A DNA stretch of 64,000 bases from contig DATJJY010000156.1 of assembly GCA_035491895.1 (NCBI GenBank), positions 8,973 through 72,972 of the forward strand, in the 5' to 3' direction. Below the pieces are notes generated by a model, which saw nothing but the letters and a program-made list of their open reading frames with translations, had not been told where the DNA came from and did not search any database. The position numbers and the translations under genes were made by a program. The stretch is from DASTHG01 sp035491895. Lineage in GTDB: Bacteria > Gemmatimonadota > Gemmatimonadetes > Gemmatimonadales > GWC2-71-9. Below are positions 17,191 to 25,303 of this stretch, piece after piece (positions within the stretch are counted from its first letter, which is position 1; every line of letters starts with the position of its first letter).

Positions 17191-19884
17191 GTGACGGCGC
17201 CCGCGCTCTCGGATCGCGACCTCTCGGTCCTGCGATCCTTCGGCCGCCGGATCGATCCCGCTGACGCCGGGGCCCACAACAACCTCGGCGTCTTGTACTA
17301 TCAGAAGGGACTGATCGCCGAAGCGATCGCGGAGTTTTCGCGCGCGCTGGAGCTCGACCCGAAGATGCAGGTCGCGCAGCGCAACCTCGAGATCGCCTAC
17401 CACTCGACCGGCTACTACGACCGCCGCGTCTCGGAGCTGCAGGAGCGGCTGCGCCAGTCTCCCGACGACCGCGAGGCGCGGCTCGAGCTGGGACGCGCCT
17501 TCGCCGCGCTGGGCCAGTTCGACGACGCGGTGGCCGAGTTCGAGCAGATCCTCGCCCACCATCCGCGCGACGCCGCCGCCGTGATCCAGCTGGGCCTCGC
17601 CGAAAAAGCGCGCGGCCGCCTCGAGATCGCCGCCGACTGGTTCGAGCAGGCGCAGGCGCTCGATCCCGTGTCGAGCGTCGTGCAATTCTACCTCGGCGAA
17701 GTGCTGTACAATCGGGGGCTGAACGACGCGGCGCTCGTCGCGCTGCAGAAAGCCGTGCAGTTGAACCCGGACAACGCCAGTGCGCACTACCTGATGGCGT
17801 TCGTGCTGGGGGACATGGGGCGGCACCAGGAGGCGCGCTCCGCGTCGAAGCGCGCCATCGAGCTCAACCCGCCGCTCGCCCGCGCCCAGGCCAACCTGTC
17901 CATCGATCGGCTCTCCACCAACGAGCGCAAGAGCCAGCCGTATCTCGTGCGCGAGGCGCTCGAGATGCAGGTGGTCGAAGGCCGCGAGCTGGCGCACTTC
18001 AACCTCGGGCTCGCGTTCCGGCAGAAGGGCTACTACGTCGAAGCGTTGCGCGAGTACCGCCTCGCCGTCGAGCGCGGTGAGGACCGCCGCCTCGTCCTCC
18101 AGGCGATGGCGGAAGTGCATCTGCTGCGGCGCGACTTCGGCCCGGCGCTCGAGCTGTACGAAACGCTGATCCAGGAATCGCCCGACTCCCCCAAGCTCTG
18201 GAACGAGCGTGGCGTCGTCCTGCACCAGTCGGGCCGCGTCGACGAGGGGCTCGGCTCGTACCGCCGCGCCACCGAGATCGACCCGAAGTACGGCCTCGCC
18301 TGGAACAACGCCGGCGTGGCGCTGGCCCACCAGGGCGGAACCGAAGAGGCGATCGAGGCGTTTCGGACCGCGCTGCAGCTGAATGCCAAGTTCTCCGCCG
18401 CCCGGCTGAATCTCGCGCTCATCCTGTTCCACCTGCGCCGGCTGCAGCTCGCGCTCGAGGCGTACCGCCAGGTGCTCGCCGACGACCCGCACAACGCCTC
18501 CGGCTGGAACGGCGTGGGGCTCGTGCTGGTCGAGCTGAAGCGCTTCGGCGACGCGCGCAACGCGTTCGCGCGGGCGGTGGAGGCCGACGCGCAGCACGCC
18601 GGGGCGCACTACAACCTCAGCTTCACCCTCTCGAACCTCGGCGACTTCGATGGCGCGCTGCGCGCCACCAAGCGGGCGCTCGAGCTCGATCCGTATTACG
18701 TGTCGCAGAAGTTCGCGCTCACGATCGACCTGCAATACGAAGACGCGACGATCGGCGTAGTGCCGCAGATCTCGGCCGACGTAACGGCCGAATCCCTGGG
18801 GCAGGACTTCTCGTTCGATCAGCGGCTGCTCGACAACATCTTCCAGGAGCTGGCGCCGCCCGAAGCCGCCGCCGCGCCCGCGCGGGCCACCGACGACCAG
18901 CTCGCGCTCGCCCGCGACTACGTCAGCAAGGGCCTGTTCGATCTCGCCGCGGCCGAGGCGGTGCGGGCGATCCAGCGCGGCGCCGACCGCGGCGACGCCA
19001 CGACCCTCGTCGCCGAGCTCTACGCCAAACGCGGCCTGCACGGCGAAGCGCTGGAGCGCTATCGCGAAGTGCGCGACATCGATCGCGACCGCACCGACGC
19101 GCGACTGGGCGAGATCAAGGCGCTGCTGGCGCTGGGCCGGGCGGCCGAGGCCGCCGCCCCTGCCGAGGAGCTCTTGACGATGGTGCCGGGGGACGTGGAA
19201 GCCCTCGTGGCCGTCGCCCAGGTGCGGGTCGTGCAGGGCGATGCCGCCGCGGCGCTCACGGTGCTGCAGCAGGCCCAGGCCCGCGCCCCGGCGCGCGCCG
19301 ATCTCCACAAGCTCCAGGGAGACGTCCTGGCCAAGGTGGGCGATCGCGGCGGCGCGCTGGCCGCCTATCGCGCCGCGCTGCAGCTCGATCACGGGTTCGT
19401 CGCCGTCTGGGTGGATCTGGGGCGGCTGCACGAGCAGCGGGAAGAGTGGCCCGACGCGCTGCAGGCGTACGAGCGCGCGCTGCACGAGCTGCCGACCTAC
19501 CACGAGGCGGGGATCGCGCTCGCCGACCTCGAGCGCCGGCTCGGCCGATTGCGCCCCGCGATCGCCCGGCTGGCGGATCTGCTCGAGCAGGATCCCTACG
19601 ATCTCGAAGCGCTGCTGCTCCTCGGCCGGTCGCTGCTGGAAGACGCGCGCGCCGCGGCGGCGCTGGAGGCGTTCCGCCGCGTGCTGAAGTTCGACACGGA
19701 GCACGTCGCCGCGCTGTTCTACGAGGGTGTGGTGCTGGCGCGGCTGCGCCGCTACCGCGAAGCGGTGCACACCTGGGAGCGCGTCACCCGGCTCGATCCG
19801 TCGGGGCAGTACGCGCAGCGCGCGCGGATGCACGCGCGCACCGCCGTCGACCTGCAGCACATCTTCACTTCCGACGCGGCCTGA
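17191..19884 (+). CDS. Large TPR-repeat scaffold protein
   Basis: An 897-residue cytosolic protein composed almost wholly of tetratricopeptide repeats. Clear 34-residue units include 'AGAHNNLGVLYYQKGLIAEAIAEFSRALELDPK', 'LFYEGVVLARLRRYREAVHTWERVTRLDP' and about twenty others in between. A non-TPR linker around residues 515-570 ('QYEDATIGVVPQIS' to 'PPEAAAAPARATDD') divides it into two superhelices. No signal peptide, transmembrane helix or enzyme motif is seen. TPR arrays bind peptides or assemble complexes, so between CheC and the PATAN/roadblock genes it is most simply a scaffold for the pathway (inference). GTG start three bases after the cheC stop. Confidence 0.85.
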   Translation: MTAPALSDRDLSVLRSFGRRIDPADAGAHNNLGVLYYQKGLIAEAIAEFSRALELDPKMQVAQRNLEIAYHSTGYYDRRVSELQERLRQSPDDREARLELGRAFAALGQFDDAVAEFEQILAHHPRDAAAVIQLGLAEKARGRLEIAADWFEQAQALDPVSSVVQFYLGEVLYNRGLNDAALVALQKAVQLNPDNASAHYLMAFVLGDMGRHQEARSASKRAIELNPPLARAQANLSIDRLSTNERKSQPYLVREALEMQVVEGRELAHFNLGLAFRQKGYYVEALREYRLAVERGEDRRLVLQAMAEVHLLRRDFGPALELYETLIQESPDSPKLWNERGVVLHQSGRVDEGLGSYRRATEIDPKYGLAWNNAGVALAHQGGTEEAIEAFRTALQLNAKFSAARLNLALILFHLRRLQLALEAYRQVLADDPHNASGWNGVGLVLVELKRFGDARNAFARAVEADAQHAGAHYNLSFTLSNLGDFDGALRATKRALELDPYYVSQKFALTIDLQYEDATIGVVPQISADVTAESLGQDFSFDQRLLDNIFQELAPPEAAAAPARATDDQLALARDYVSKGLFDLAAAEAVRAIQRGADRGDATTLVAELYAKRGLHGEALERYREVRDIDRDRTDARLGEIKALLALGRAAEAAAPAEELLTMVPGDVEALVAVAQVRVVQGDAAAALTVLQQAQARAPARADLHKLQGDVLAKVGDRGGALAAYRAALQLDHGFVAVWVDLGRLHEQREEWPDALQAYERALHELPTYHEAGIALADLERRLGRLRPAIARLADLLEQDPYDLEALLLLGRSLLEDARAAAALEAFRRVLKFDTEHVAALFYEGVVLARLRRYREAVHTWERVTRLDPSGQYAQRARMHARTAVDLQHIFTSDAA

Positions 19885-19890
19885 TCTGGT

Positions 19891-21051
19891 ATGGCGATCG
19901 AAGGCCCGCTTCGGGAGCTCGGCATCCACGACGTCTTCCAGCTGCTCGATCTCAGCCGGAAGACGGGGGTCCTGCGGGTCACCTCCGAGCTGCGACACAA
20001 CGCCGGCACGATCTACTTCGAGAACGGCGCGGTCATCTACGCCGAGATCCGGAGCAATCCGCACCCGCTCGGGGGGCTGCTGTTGCGCAGCGGCAAGATC
20101 AGCGAGGCCGATCTCGAGCGCTCCCGCGACATGCAGGCGCGCCAGGGCGACTCGCGCCGACTGGGGGAGATCCTCGTCGCGATCGGCGCCGTCACGCCGC
20201 GCGAGCTGCAACGCCAGGTACGGTTCCAGGTCGAGGAAGTCGTGTTCGAGGTGATGGGGTGGCGCGAAGGGTACTTCTCCTTCACCGAAGGGCCGCTCAC
20301 CGACGTCACGACCGAAGCGATGGTCAGTATCTCGACCGAGGCGCTGCTGATGGAAGGCGCGCGCCGCATCGACGAGTGGGCGCGCATCGAAAAGCGCATC
20401 CCCCACCTCGGCGTCGTGCCGACGTACGCGCCGGCCGCCGAAGGCGGAGACCTCGACCTGTTGCCGCCCGAGTGGGAGGTGCTCGCGCTGATCGACGGCG
20501 AGCGCGATCTGCGCGCCATCGCCGCGACGCTGGGCCGCTCGGATTTCGACATCGCCAAGACGTTGTTCGGTCTCGAGAGCGCCGGCCTCATTGTGCTGCT
20601 CGACCCGGGGACCGCGCCGCGCGGCCGCAGCAGTGCGCCCGATGCCGCGGCGCTCGTGGCGGAAGCCGAGGAAGCGTTCGTGCGCCAGGATCTCGAGCGG
20701 GCCCGCGCCGCCGCGGAGCGGGCGGCGGCCGTGCAACCGCATCATCCGTCGGTGCACCTCCTGCTGGGGCGTATCCAGTTCGCCGCCGGGCGGCCGGCCG
20801 AAGCGGTGGAAGAACTGCGCCGGGCCTTGCGGCTCGACCCGCTCGTCGTGACCGCCTACCGCCTGCTCGGCTATGCCCTGGTGCAGGTGGGGCGCTTCAG
20901 CGAAGCCATGGAGCAGTGGGAGCAATGGGAGCGGCTCGCGCCCAACGACGAACGGGAGCTGGCGTTCCTCGACGAAGTGCGGACCGCGAAGAGCGCCGCG
21001 CAGGTGTTCGCGGGCTCGCGGGTCGGCGGCGCCGGAGGCGCGCGTGTCTGA
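19891..21051 (+). CDS. PATAN (DUF4388)-TPR protein, copy 1
   Basis: A 386-residue protein. Residues 1-~165 are a PATAN/DUF4388 domain: 'GPLRELGIHDVFQLLDLSRKTGVLRV', 'GTIYFENGAVIYAEI', 'LGGLLLRSGKISEADLE', 'LGEILVAIGAVTPRELQRQ', and the 'EGYFSFTEGP' closing strand. Residues ~185-235 are winged-helix-like ('VLALIDGERDLRAIAATLG'), and ~250-345 hold two or three TPRs. PATAN domains are known from cyanobacterial PatA-type response regulators and from gliding/GTPase loci of delta-proteobacteria and Deinococcota, and are thought to be protein-interaction modules. A paralogue of the same domain order sits at 25304. It overlaps the next gene by 8 bases. Confidence 0.88.
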   Translation: MAIEGPLRELGIHDVFQLLDLSRKTGVLRVTSELRHNAGTIYFENGAVIYAEIRSNPHPLGGLLLRSGKISEADLERSRDMQARQGDSRRLGEILVAIGAVTPRELQRQVRFQVEEVVFEVMGWREGYFSFTEGPLTDVTTEAMVSISTEALLMEGARRIDEWARIEKRIPHLGVVPTYAPAAEGGDLDLLPPEWEVLALIDGERDLRAIAATLGRSDFDIAKTLFGLESAGLIVLLDPGTAPRGRSSAPDAAALVAEAEEAFVRQDLERARAAAERAAAVQPHHPSVHLLLGRIQFAAGRPAEAVEELRRALRLDPLVVTAYRLLGYALVQVGRFSEAMEQWEQWERLAPNDERELAFLDEVRTAKSAAQVFAGSRVGGAGGARV

Positions 21052-21925
21052 CGACGTCAAGGCGCTGTCCGCCGAGCTCGCGGGCGATCCGCAGAGCCTC
21101 GTGTTCCTGCGGCTCGGGGAGCTGCTGCGGCAGAAGCGGCAGTTCGACGCGGCGTCGCGCGTGGCGATCCACGGGCTGGAGCGCCATCCGCATCTCGCCG
21201 ATGCGCACGATCTGCTCGCGCGGATTCTCGCCGACGCCCACGACTACGAGCGTGCATTCGACGAGTGGGACATGACGTTACGCATCGCCCCGCAGCACAT
21301 CGGGGCGCTGAAGGGTCTCGCCTTCCTCTACTTCAAGATCGGCGACCTGACGCAGGCGGAATCGCATCTCCAGGCCGCCCAGGACATCGCTCCCGACGAT
21401 CCGACCATCGAGCAGGCGTTCGCGGTGATCCGCGGCGAAGCCGGGACGACGCTCGCGTCGGCACCGTCGCCGCCCGCACCACGCCCGGTGCCGCCAGCGC
21501 TCGCGCTGGAGCCCGAAACGCCGCCCGCGCGGGAGCGTCCGTCGGGGGCGGTGACCCCGCTGCCCGATGAGCGGATCTTTGCGGGCTTCGAGGGAGCGCA
21601 GGAGGGCCTGCTGCTGCTCGACCTTGCCGGCCTGGTGCTGGGCGGCGCGCTCAAGATGCCGGACGGCACGGACGTCACCGACACCGTCGCGGCCTATCTC
21701 GCCGGGGTGTCGCAGGAGGCGGCGCGCGCCGCGCGGTTGCTCGACCTGGGCGTGTGGCGCGGGTTGTCCGCCGAGGGGCAGGGTGGGCACGTCTACCTCG
21801 CGCAGCCGACGCCGGAATCGCTGCTGCTGTTGATGCGCGACCGGTCGTTGCCGCTGGGCCGGCTCGGCCTCCTGGCGCAGCGCGCCGCCCAGGTGGCCCG
21901 GCAATGGCTGGAGCGACAGCGGTGA
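21044..21925 (+). CDS. TPR protein with C-terminal roadblock/LC7-like domain
   Basis: A 293-residue protein. Residues ~10-130 form three TPR-like helix pairs ('LRLGELLRQKRQFDAASRVAIHGLERHP', 'AHDYERAFDEWDMTLRIAP', 'GDLTQAESHLQAAQDIAP'). A Pro/Ala-rich linker covers ~131-170. The C-terminal ~110 residues look like a roadblock/LC7 fold ('EGLLLLDLAGLVLGGALKM' and 'LGRLGLLAQRAAQVARQWL'), the family of MglB and dynein light-chain regulators of small GTPases. The assignment of this last part is weaker than for the two following genes. The GTG at 21044 overlaps the preceding gene. No membrane segment is visible. Confidence 0.72.
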   Translation: MSDDVKALSAELAGDPQSLVFLRLGELLRQKRQFDAASRVAIHGLERHPHLADAHDLLARILADAHDYERAFDEWDMTLRIAPQHIGALKGLAFLYFKIGDLTQAESHLQAAQDIAPDDPTIEQAFAVIRGEAGTTLASAPSPPAPRPVPPALALEPETPPARERPSGAVTPLPDERIFAGFEGAQEGLLLLDLAGLVLGGALKMPDGTDVTDTVAAYLAGVSQEAARAARLLDLGVWRGLSAEGQGGHVYLAQPTPESLLLLMRDRSLPLGRLGLLAQRAAQVARQWLERQR

Positions 21926-22281
21926 GCACGCCCTTCTCGCCGCTGGGACGAGCCCTCGACCTCATCACCCGCGTGCGCGGTGTACGCGGCGCGATGGTCG
22001 TATCGCGTGCCGACGGGCTCGTGGTCGCCGAGCAGCTGATGGAAGGCATCAAAGGCGGCGCCGTCGCCGCACTCGCGTCAAGTCTCGCGGGCCGGTTGCA
22101 GCGCGCCATGGTGTCGGCGGGACTCGGCCCCAGCCAGTTCTGGCATCTGCAATGCGATCACGGTGCGCTGCTGGTGGTGCCCGCGGGCGAGGGGTTGCTG
22201 CTGGTCGCGGTGACCGAGGCCGACGTGAACGTCGGATTGGTGCGGCTCGAGCTGTTGCGCGCGGCGGAGACAGGGGCATGA
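21922..22281 (+). CDS. Roadblock/LC7-domain protein (MglB-like)
   Basis: A 119-residue single-domain roadblock/LC7 protein. 'LDLITRVRGVRGAMVVSRADGLVVAEQLM' is the helix-strand-turn of the fold ('VxGVxGAxVVSxDGLVIA'), followed by 'AALASSLAGRLQRAM' and 'GALLVVPAGEGLLLVAVTEADVNVGLVRLEL'. Such proteins dimerise and act as GTPase-activating or scaffolding partners of MglA-type GTPases, one of which is encoded at 22758. The GTG at 21922 overlaps the previous stop. An in-frame ATG at 21904 is the alternative. Confidence 0.88.
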   Translation: MSTPFSPLGRALDLITRVRGVRGAMVVSRADGLVVAEQLMEGIKGGAVAALASSLAGRLQRAMVSAGLGPSQFWHLQCDHGALLVVPAGEGLLLVAVTEADVNVGLVRLELLRAAETGA

Positions 22282-22751
22282 CCGTTGTGCGGGCGGTGGA
22301 GACCTGGACGCTCGAGCCGCTGACCCAGTACGTCACCGAAGCGGGGGCGCGTCTCGTACTCTTGATGACGCCGGCGGGGCAGGTGCTGGCGCAGTCCGGC
22401 TTCTCGCGCGCGGTCGATGTGATGGCGGCCTCCGCGCTGGGGGCGGCGATCGTGGCGTCGACCAACGAGCTGGCGCGCCAGATGGGGCAGCCGCCCTTCG
22501 CCGGGCTGACGCATCAGGGGCGGCGCCATGGGATTTTTCTGAGCGCGTTCGACACCGACCGCGGCACGCTCGTCGTGCTCGTCGTCTACGAGCTCGACGC
22601 TTCGAGTCTCGGCCTGGTGCAGTTATTCTTGGAGCAACTCGTGGCCGATTTGCGCGCCGCGAGTCCGAAGGCGGGCGTTCCCAAGCAGGTGCTGGCGGCC
22701 GACTTCGAGCGCGAGCTCAACGACAGCCTCAACTCGCTGTTTGGGAGATAG
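22278..22751 (+). CDS. Roadblock/LC7-domain protein, second
   Basis: A 157-residue protein with a more divergent roadblock/LC7 fold: 'LEPLTQYVTEAGARLVLLMTPAGQVLAQSGF', 'MAASALGAAIVASTNELARQMGQPPF' and 'GRRHGIFLSAFDTDRGTLVVLVVYELDASSLGLVQLFL'. A C-terminal tail of ~25 residues ('AADFERELNDSLNSLFG') is likely helical and could contact the GTPase encoded seven bases downstream. In Myxococcus xanthus, MglB roadblock proteins control the polarity GTPase MglA, and gene adjacency here supports an equivalent pairing (inference). ATG overlaps the previous stop by 4 bases. Confidence 0.85.
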   Translation: MTVVRAVETWTLEPLTQYVTEAGARLVLLMTPAGQVLAQSGFSRAVDVMAASALGAAIVASTNELARQMGQPPFAGLTHQGRRHGIFLSAFDTDRGTLVVLVVYELDASSLGLVQLFLEQLVADLRAASPKAGVPKQVLAADFERELNDSLNSLFGR

Positions 22752-22757
22752 GGCACC

Positions 22758-23357
22758 TTGTCCCTCGTCAACTTCACGACTCGCGAAATTACCTGCAAGA
22801 TCGTGTACTACGGCCCGGGCCGCTCGGGCAAGACGACGAATCTCCATTACATCTACGGCCGGGTGCCCGAGTCGCGCCGCGGCCGCATGGTGTCGCTCGC
22901 GACGCAGACCGACCGTACGCTGTTCTTCGACTTCCTGCCGATCGATCTGGGACAGATCTCGGGCTTCACCACGCGCTTCCAGCTCTACACGGTGCCCGGC
23001 CAGGTCTACTACAACGCCACGCGGCGCCTCGTGTTGCAGGGCGCCGACGGCGTCGTGTTCGTCGCCGACAGCCAGGCGCGTCAGCTCGACGAGAACCTCG
23101 AGAGCCTGCAGAACCTCCAGGCCAATCTCCTCGACCACTCGATCGACATCCGGACGATGCCGCTGGCGTTGCAGTACAACAAGCAGGACCTGCCGCGCGA
23201 GCTGATCCTCCAGCCCGTCGAGCTCGACGACGCGCTCAACTTCCGCGGCGTGCCCAGCTTCCCCGCGGATGCGCTGCACGGGAACGGCGTGTTCGAGACG
23301 CTCAAGTCGATCACCGAGCTCGTACTGCGCCGCCTGGCGCAGGGAGCGCCGGTGTGA
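22758..23357 (+). CDS. MglA-like small Ras-family GTPase
   Basis: A 199-residue bacterial small GTPase of the MglA/Gtr-like group. The P-loop G1 is 'GPGRSGKTT' (residues 19-27), G3 is 'VPGQVYY' (Gly-Gln in place of Asp-x-x-Gly, as in MglA), and G4 is 'NKQDLP'. 'IVYYGPGRSGKTTNLHYIY' is nearly the MglA consensus. MglA sets front-rear polarity for gliding and type IV pilus motility in Myxococcus and related switches elsewhere. Start TTG at 22758 gives the usual 'SLVNFTTREITCKIVYYG' N-terminus. It is preceded by three roadblock genes and followed with a 4-base overlap by the tandem DnaA-like ATPase. Confidence 0.94.
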   Translation: MSLVNFTTREITCKIVYYGPGRSGKTTNLHYIYGRVPESRRGRMVSLATQTDRTLFFDFLPIDLGQISGFTTRFQLYTVPGQVYYNATRRLVLQGADGVVFVADSQARQLDENLESLQNLQANLLDHSIDIRTMPLALQYNKQDLPRELILQPVELDDALNFRGVPSFPADALHGNGVFETLKSITELVLRRLAQGAPV

Positions 23358-25303
23358 CGACCGCGCTGAACCCGAAATTCACCTTCGACACGTTCGTCGT
23401 CGGGGCGGCGAATCGGCTGGCCGTCACCGCCGCGCGCACCGTGGCCGAAAGCCCCGGCTCGGCGTACAACCCGCTCTTCATCTACAGCGGCTCCGGTCTC
23501 GGGAAGACGCACCTCCTCATGGCGATCGGAGCGGCCGCCAAGCGGCTCGCGCCCGACCTGAACGTCGAGTACCTGACGCTCGATGAGTACGTCGAGGCGT
23601 TCCACGCGGCGATCGGGGCGGGGCAGGGCGACGCATTCCGCCGCCGCTTCCAGACCGTGGACGTACTGCTGATCGACGATGTGCAGTTTCTCACCAACCG
23701 CCTCGAGATGCAGGCGGAGCTGCTGCGCCTGTCGGAGGCGCTGCAGGCCGCGGGCCGCCAGATCGTGCTCACCAGCGACCGCACGCCGGTCGACATCGAA
23801 AATCTCGACGAGCGGCTGATCTCGCGGTTCTCCGGTGGACTGGTCGTGGATATCGGCGCCCCCGACTACGAGACACGGGTGGCGATCCTGCGCCGCAAAA
23901 CGGAGGAGCGGGGGGCGGAGTTCCAGCCCGGCGTGCTCGAGACGGTGGCCGCCGCCAGCTTCGCCAACGTGCGCGAGCTGATGGGTGTCCTCAACCGGCT
24001 CGTCGCCTACCAGGCCGTCAACGAGACGCCGCTCAACGCCGAGGGGGCGAAGCAGCTGCTGGGGATCGAGTCCCGCTCGGCCGCTGCGGCCACCGCCTCA
24101 GGTGAGCGGGTGCCGACCCCCGACGAGTTCGCCGCTTTCCTCACCGACGTCACCGTCACCGTCGGCAAGGCGGTGGAGGCGTGGCGCGCCCGTATCGCCG
24201 AGGCGATTCTGCGCTGGGAAGGCGAGGGGTACCGGACCCGGCGGCTCGAGGCGCTGCTCGAGCAGGAAACGCCGCTCGCGCCCGACGAGGAGATCGCGGC
24301 GTTCGCGCGCGACGTGGAGCGGCTGCGGGTGCTCGAAGCCGAAGTCTCGCAGTTCGACCCGCAGGCCGCGGGGCAGAGCGTGTTCCGCGACCCCGAGCGG
24401 TTGGTCGAGGCGGAGGAGGCGGCCTCGCGCGTACGCGCCGGCGCCGCACCGCCGCCGGCGCCGTCGGCCGCGCTGCCGTTCTCCCACTTCGCCGTCGGGT
24501 CGTCGAACCAGCTGGCCGCCAACGTGGCCCGCGAAGTGATCGAGGAGCCGGGGCGGCGCTACAACCCGCTCGTCTTCATCGGCAAGAGCGGAGTCGGGAA
24601 ATCGCACCTGCTGAACGCATTGGGACTCGAGCTGGCGCGCCAGCCGGGAGCGGTCGTGGCCTGCCTCTCGACCCAGGCGTTCATCGACGAGCTGATCACG
24701 GCGCTCGACGGCAACCGCATGGAGTGGTGGCGCGCGCGCTACCGCCGCGCCACGGCCCTGCTGCTCGACGACATTCATCTGATCGGCGGCAAGGATCGCA
24801 CGCAGGAAGAGCTGTTCAACCTCTTCAATCTCTTCCAGGACCTCGAGCGCCAGCTGGTCTTCACGGCGCCGGCGCATCCCAAGACGCTGCAGGGGATCGA
24901 GCAGCGCATCTCCTCACGGCTGGAAGGCGGGCTCGTCGTGGAGATCGCCGAGCCGGACCGCGAAGTGCGGCGCGTCGTGGTGCAGCGGGCCCTGGGCGCT
25001 CAGGAGGTCCCCGACGATCCGGCGTTGATCGACTACCTCGCCGACCGCCCGGCGGACTCGGTACGCAGCCTGATCGGCCTGCTGCAGCGCGTCGTCGGCG
25101 CCGCCGCCGCCCAGGACGTCCCAGTGAGCGCGGGGCTGGCGCGTGAAGTGCTCGAGGGCGGCACGGCCGCCGAGCGGCGGCGCACGGTCGGATTCCGGAC
25201 CTCGGGGATCGTGGTGTCGAGCGCCGGCGGCGTGCGCAGCCGCGAGAAGATCGTGTGGGACTGGGGCGCTCCGGCGGACCGCCTCATCGAGGAGCTGCGC
25301 TAG
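23354..25303 (+). CDS. Tandem DnaA-type AAA+ ATPase without DNA-binding domain
   Basis: A 649-residue protein with two DnaA/Hda-like AAA+ modules. Module 1 (residues ~5-240) has 'FVVGAANRLA', 'YNPLFIYSGSGLGKTHLL' with Walker A K51, and Walker B 'LLIDDVQFL' (D108-D109). Module 2 (~375-600) has 'FAVGSSNQLAANVAREV', Walker A GKSGVGKS (K416) and Walker B 'LLLDDIHLIGGK' (D472-D473). Residues ~255-370 are a charged helical linker. The DnaA domain IV helix-turn-helix is absent. The C-terminus is a short tail, 'SREKIVWDWGAPADRLIEELR'-like. It is therefore not a replication initiator. Placement between the MglA-like GTPase and a PATAN-TPR gene implies work with that system, and its partner is unknown. 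GTG start overlaps the GTPase gene. Confidence 0.88.
   Translation: MTTALNPKFTFDTFVVGAANRLAVTAARTVAESPGSAYNPLFIYSGSGLGKTHLLMAIGAAAKRLAPDLNVEYLTLDEYVEAFHAAIGAGQGDAFRRRFQTVDVLLIDDVQFLTNRLEMQAELLRLSEALQAAGRQIVLTSDRTPVDIENLDERLISRFSGGLVVDIGAPDYETRVAILRRKTEERGAEFQPGVLETVAAASFANVRELMGVLNRLVAYQAVNETPLNAEGAKQLLGIESRSAAAATASGERVPTPDEFAAFLTDVTVTVGKAVEAWRARIAEAILRWEGEGYRTRRLEALLEQETPLAPDEEIAAFARDVERLRVLEAEVSQFDPQAAGQSVFRDPERLVEAEEAASRVRAGAAPPPAPSAALPFSHFAVGSSNQLAANVAREVIEEPGRRYNPLVFIGKSGVGKSHLLNALGLELARQPGAVVACLSTQAFIDELITALDGNRMEWWRARYRRATALLLDDIHLIGGKDRTQEELFNLFNLFQDLERQLVFTAPAHPKTLQGIEQRISSRLEGGLVVEIAEPDREVRRVVVQRALGAQEVPDDPALIDYLADRPADSVRSLIGLLQRVVGAAAAQDVPVSAGLAREVLEGGTAAERRRTVGFRTSGIVVSSAGGVRSREKIVWDWGAPADRLIEELR

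Noticed and set aside
17014..21060. A 1348-codon open frame on the minus strand across the TPR and PATAN genes
   Set aside because: It mirrors the high-GC third codon positions of the plus-strand genes, is rich in Arg, Glu and Gly without recognisable folds, and conflicts with clear TPR and PATAN domains on the other strand.
23354..25303. Replication initiator dnaA and a nearby origin
   Set aside because: No DnaA domain IV, two fused ATPase modules, no dnaN neighbour and no DnaA-box cluster visible in this region.
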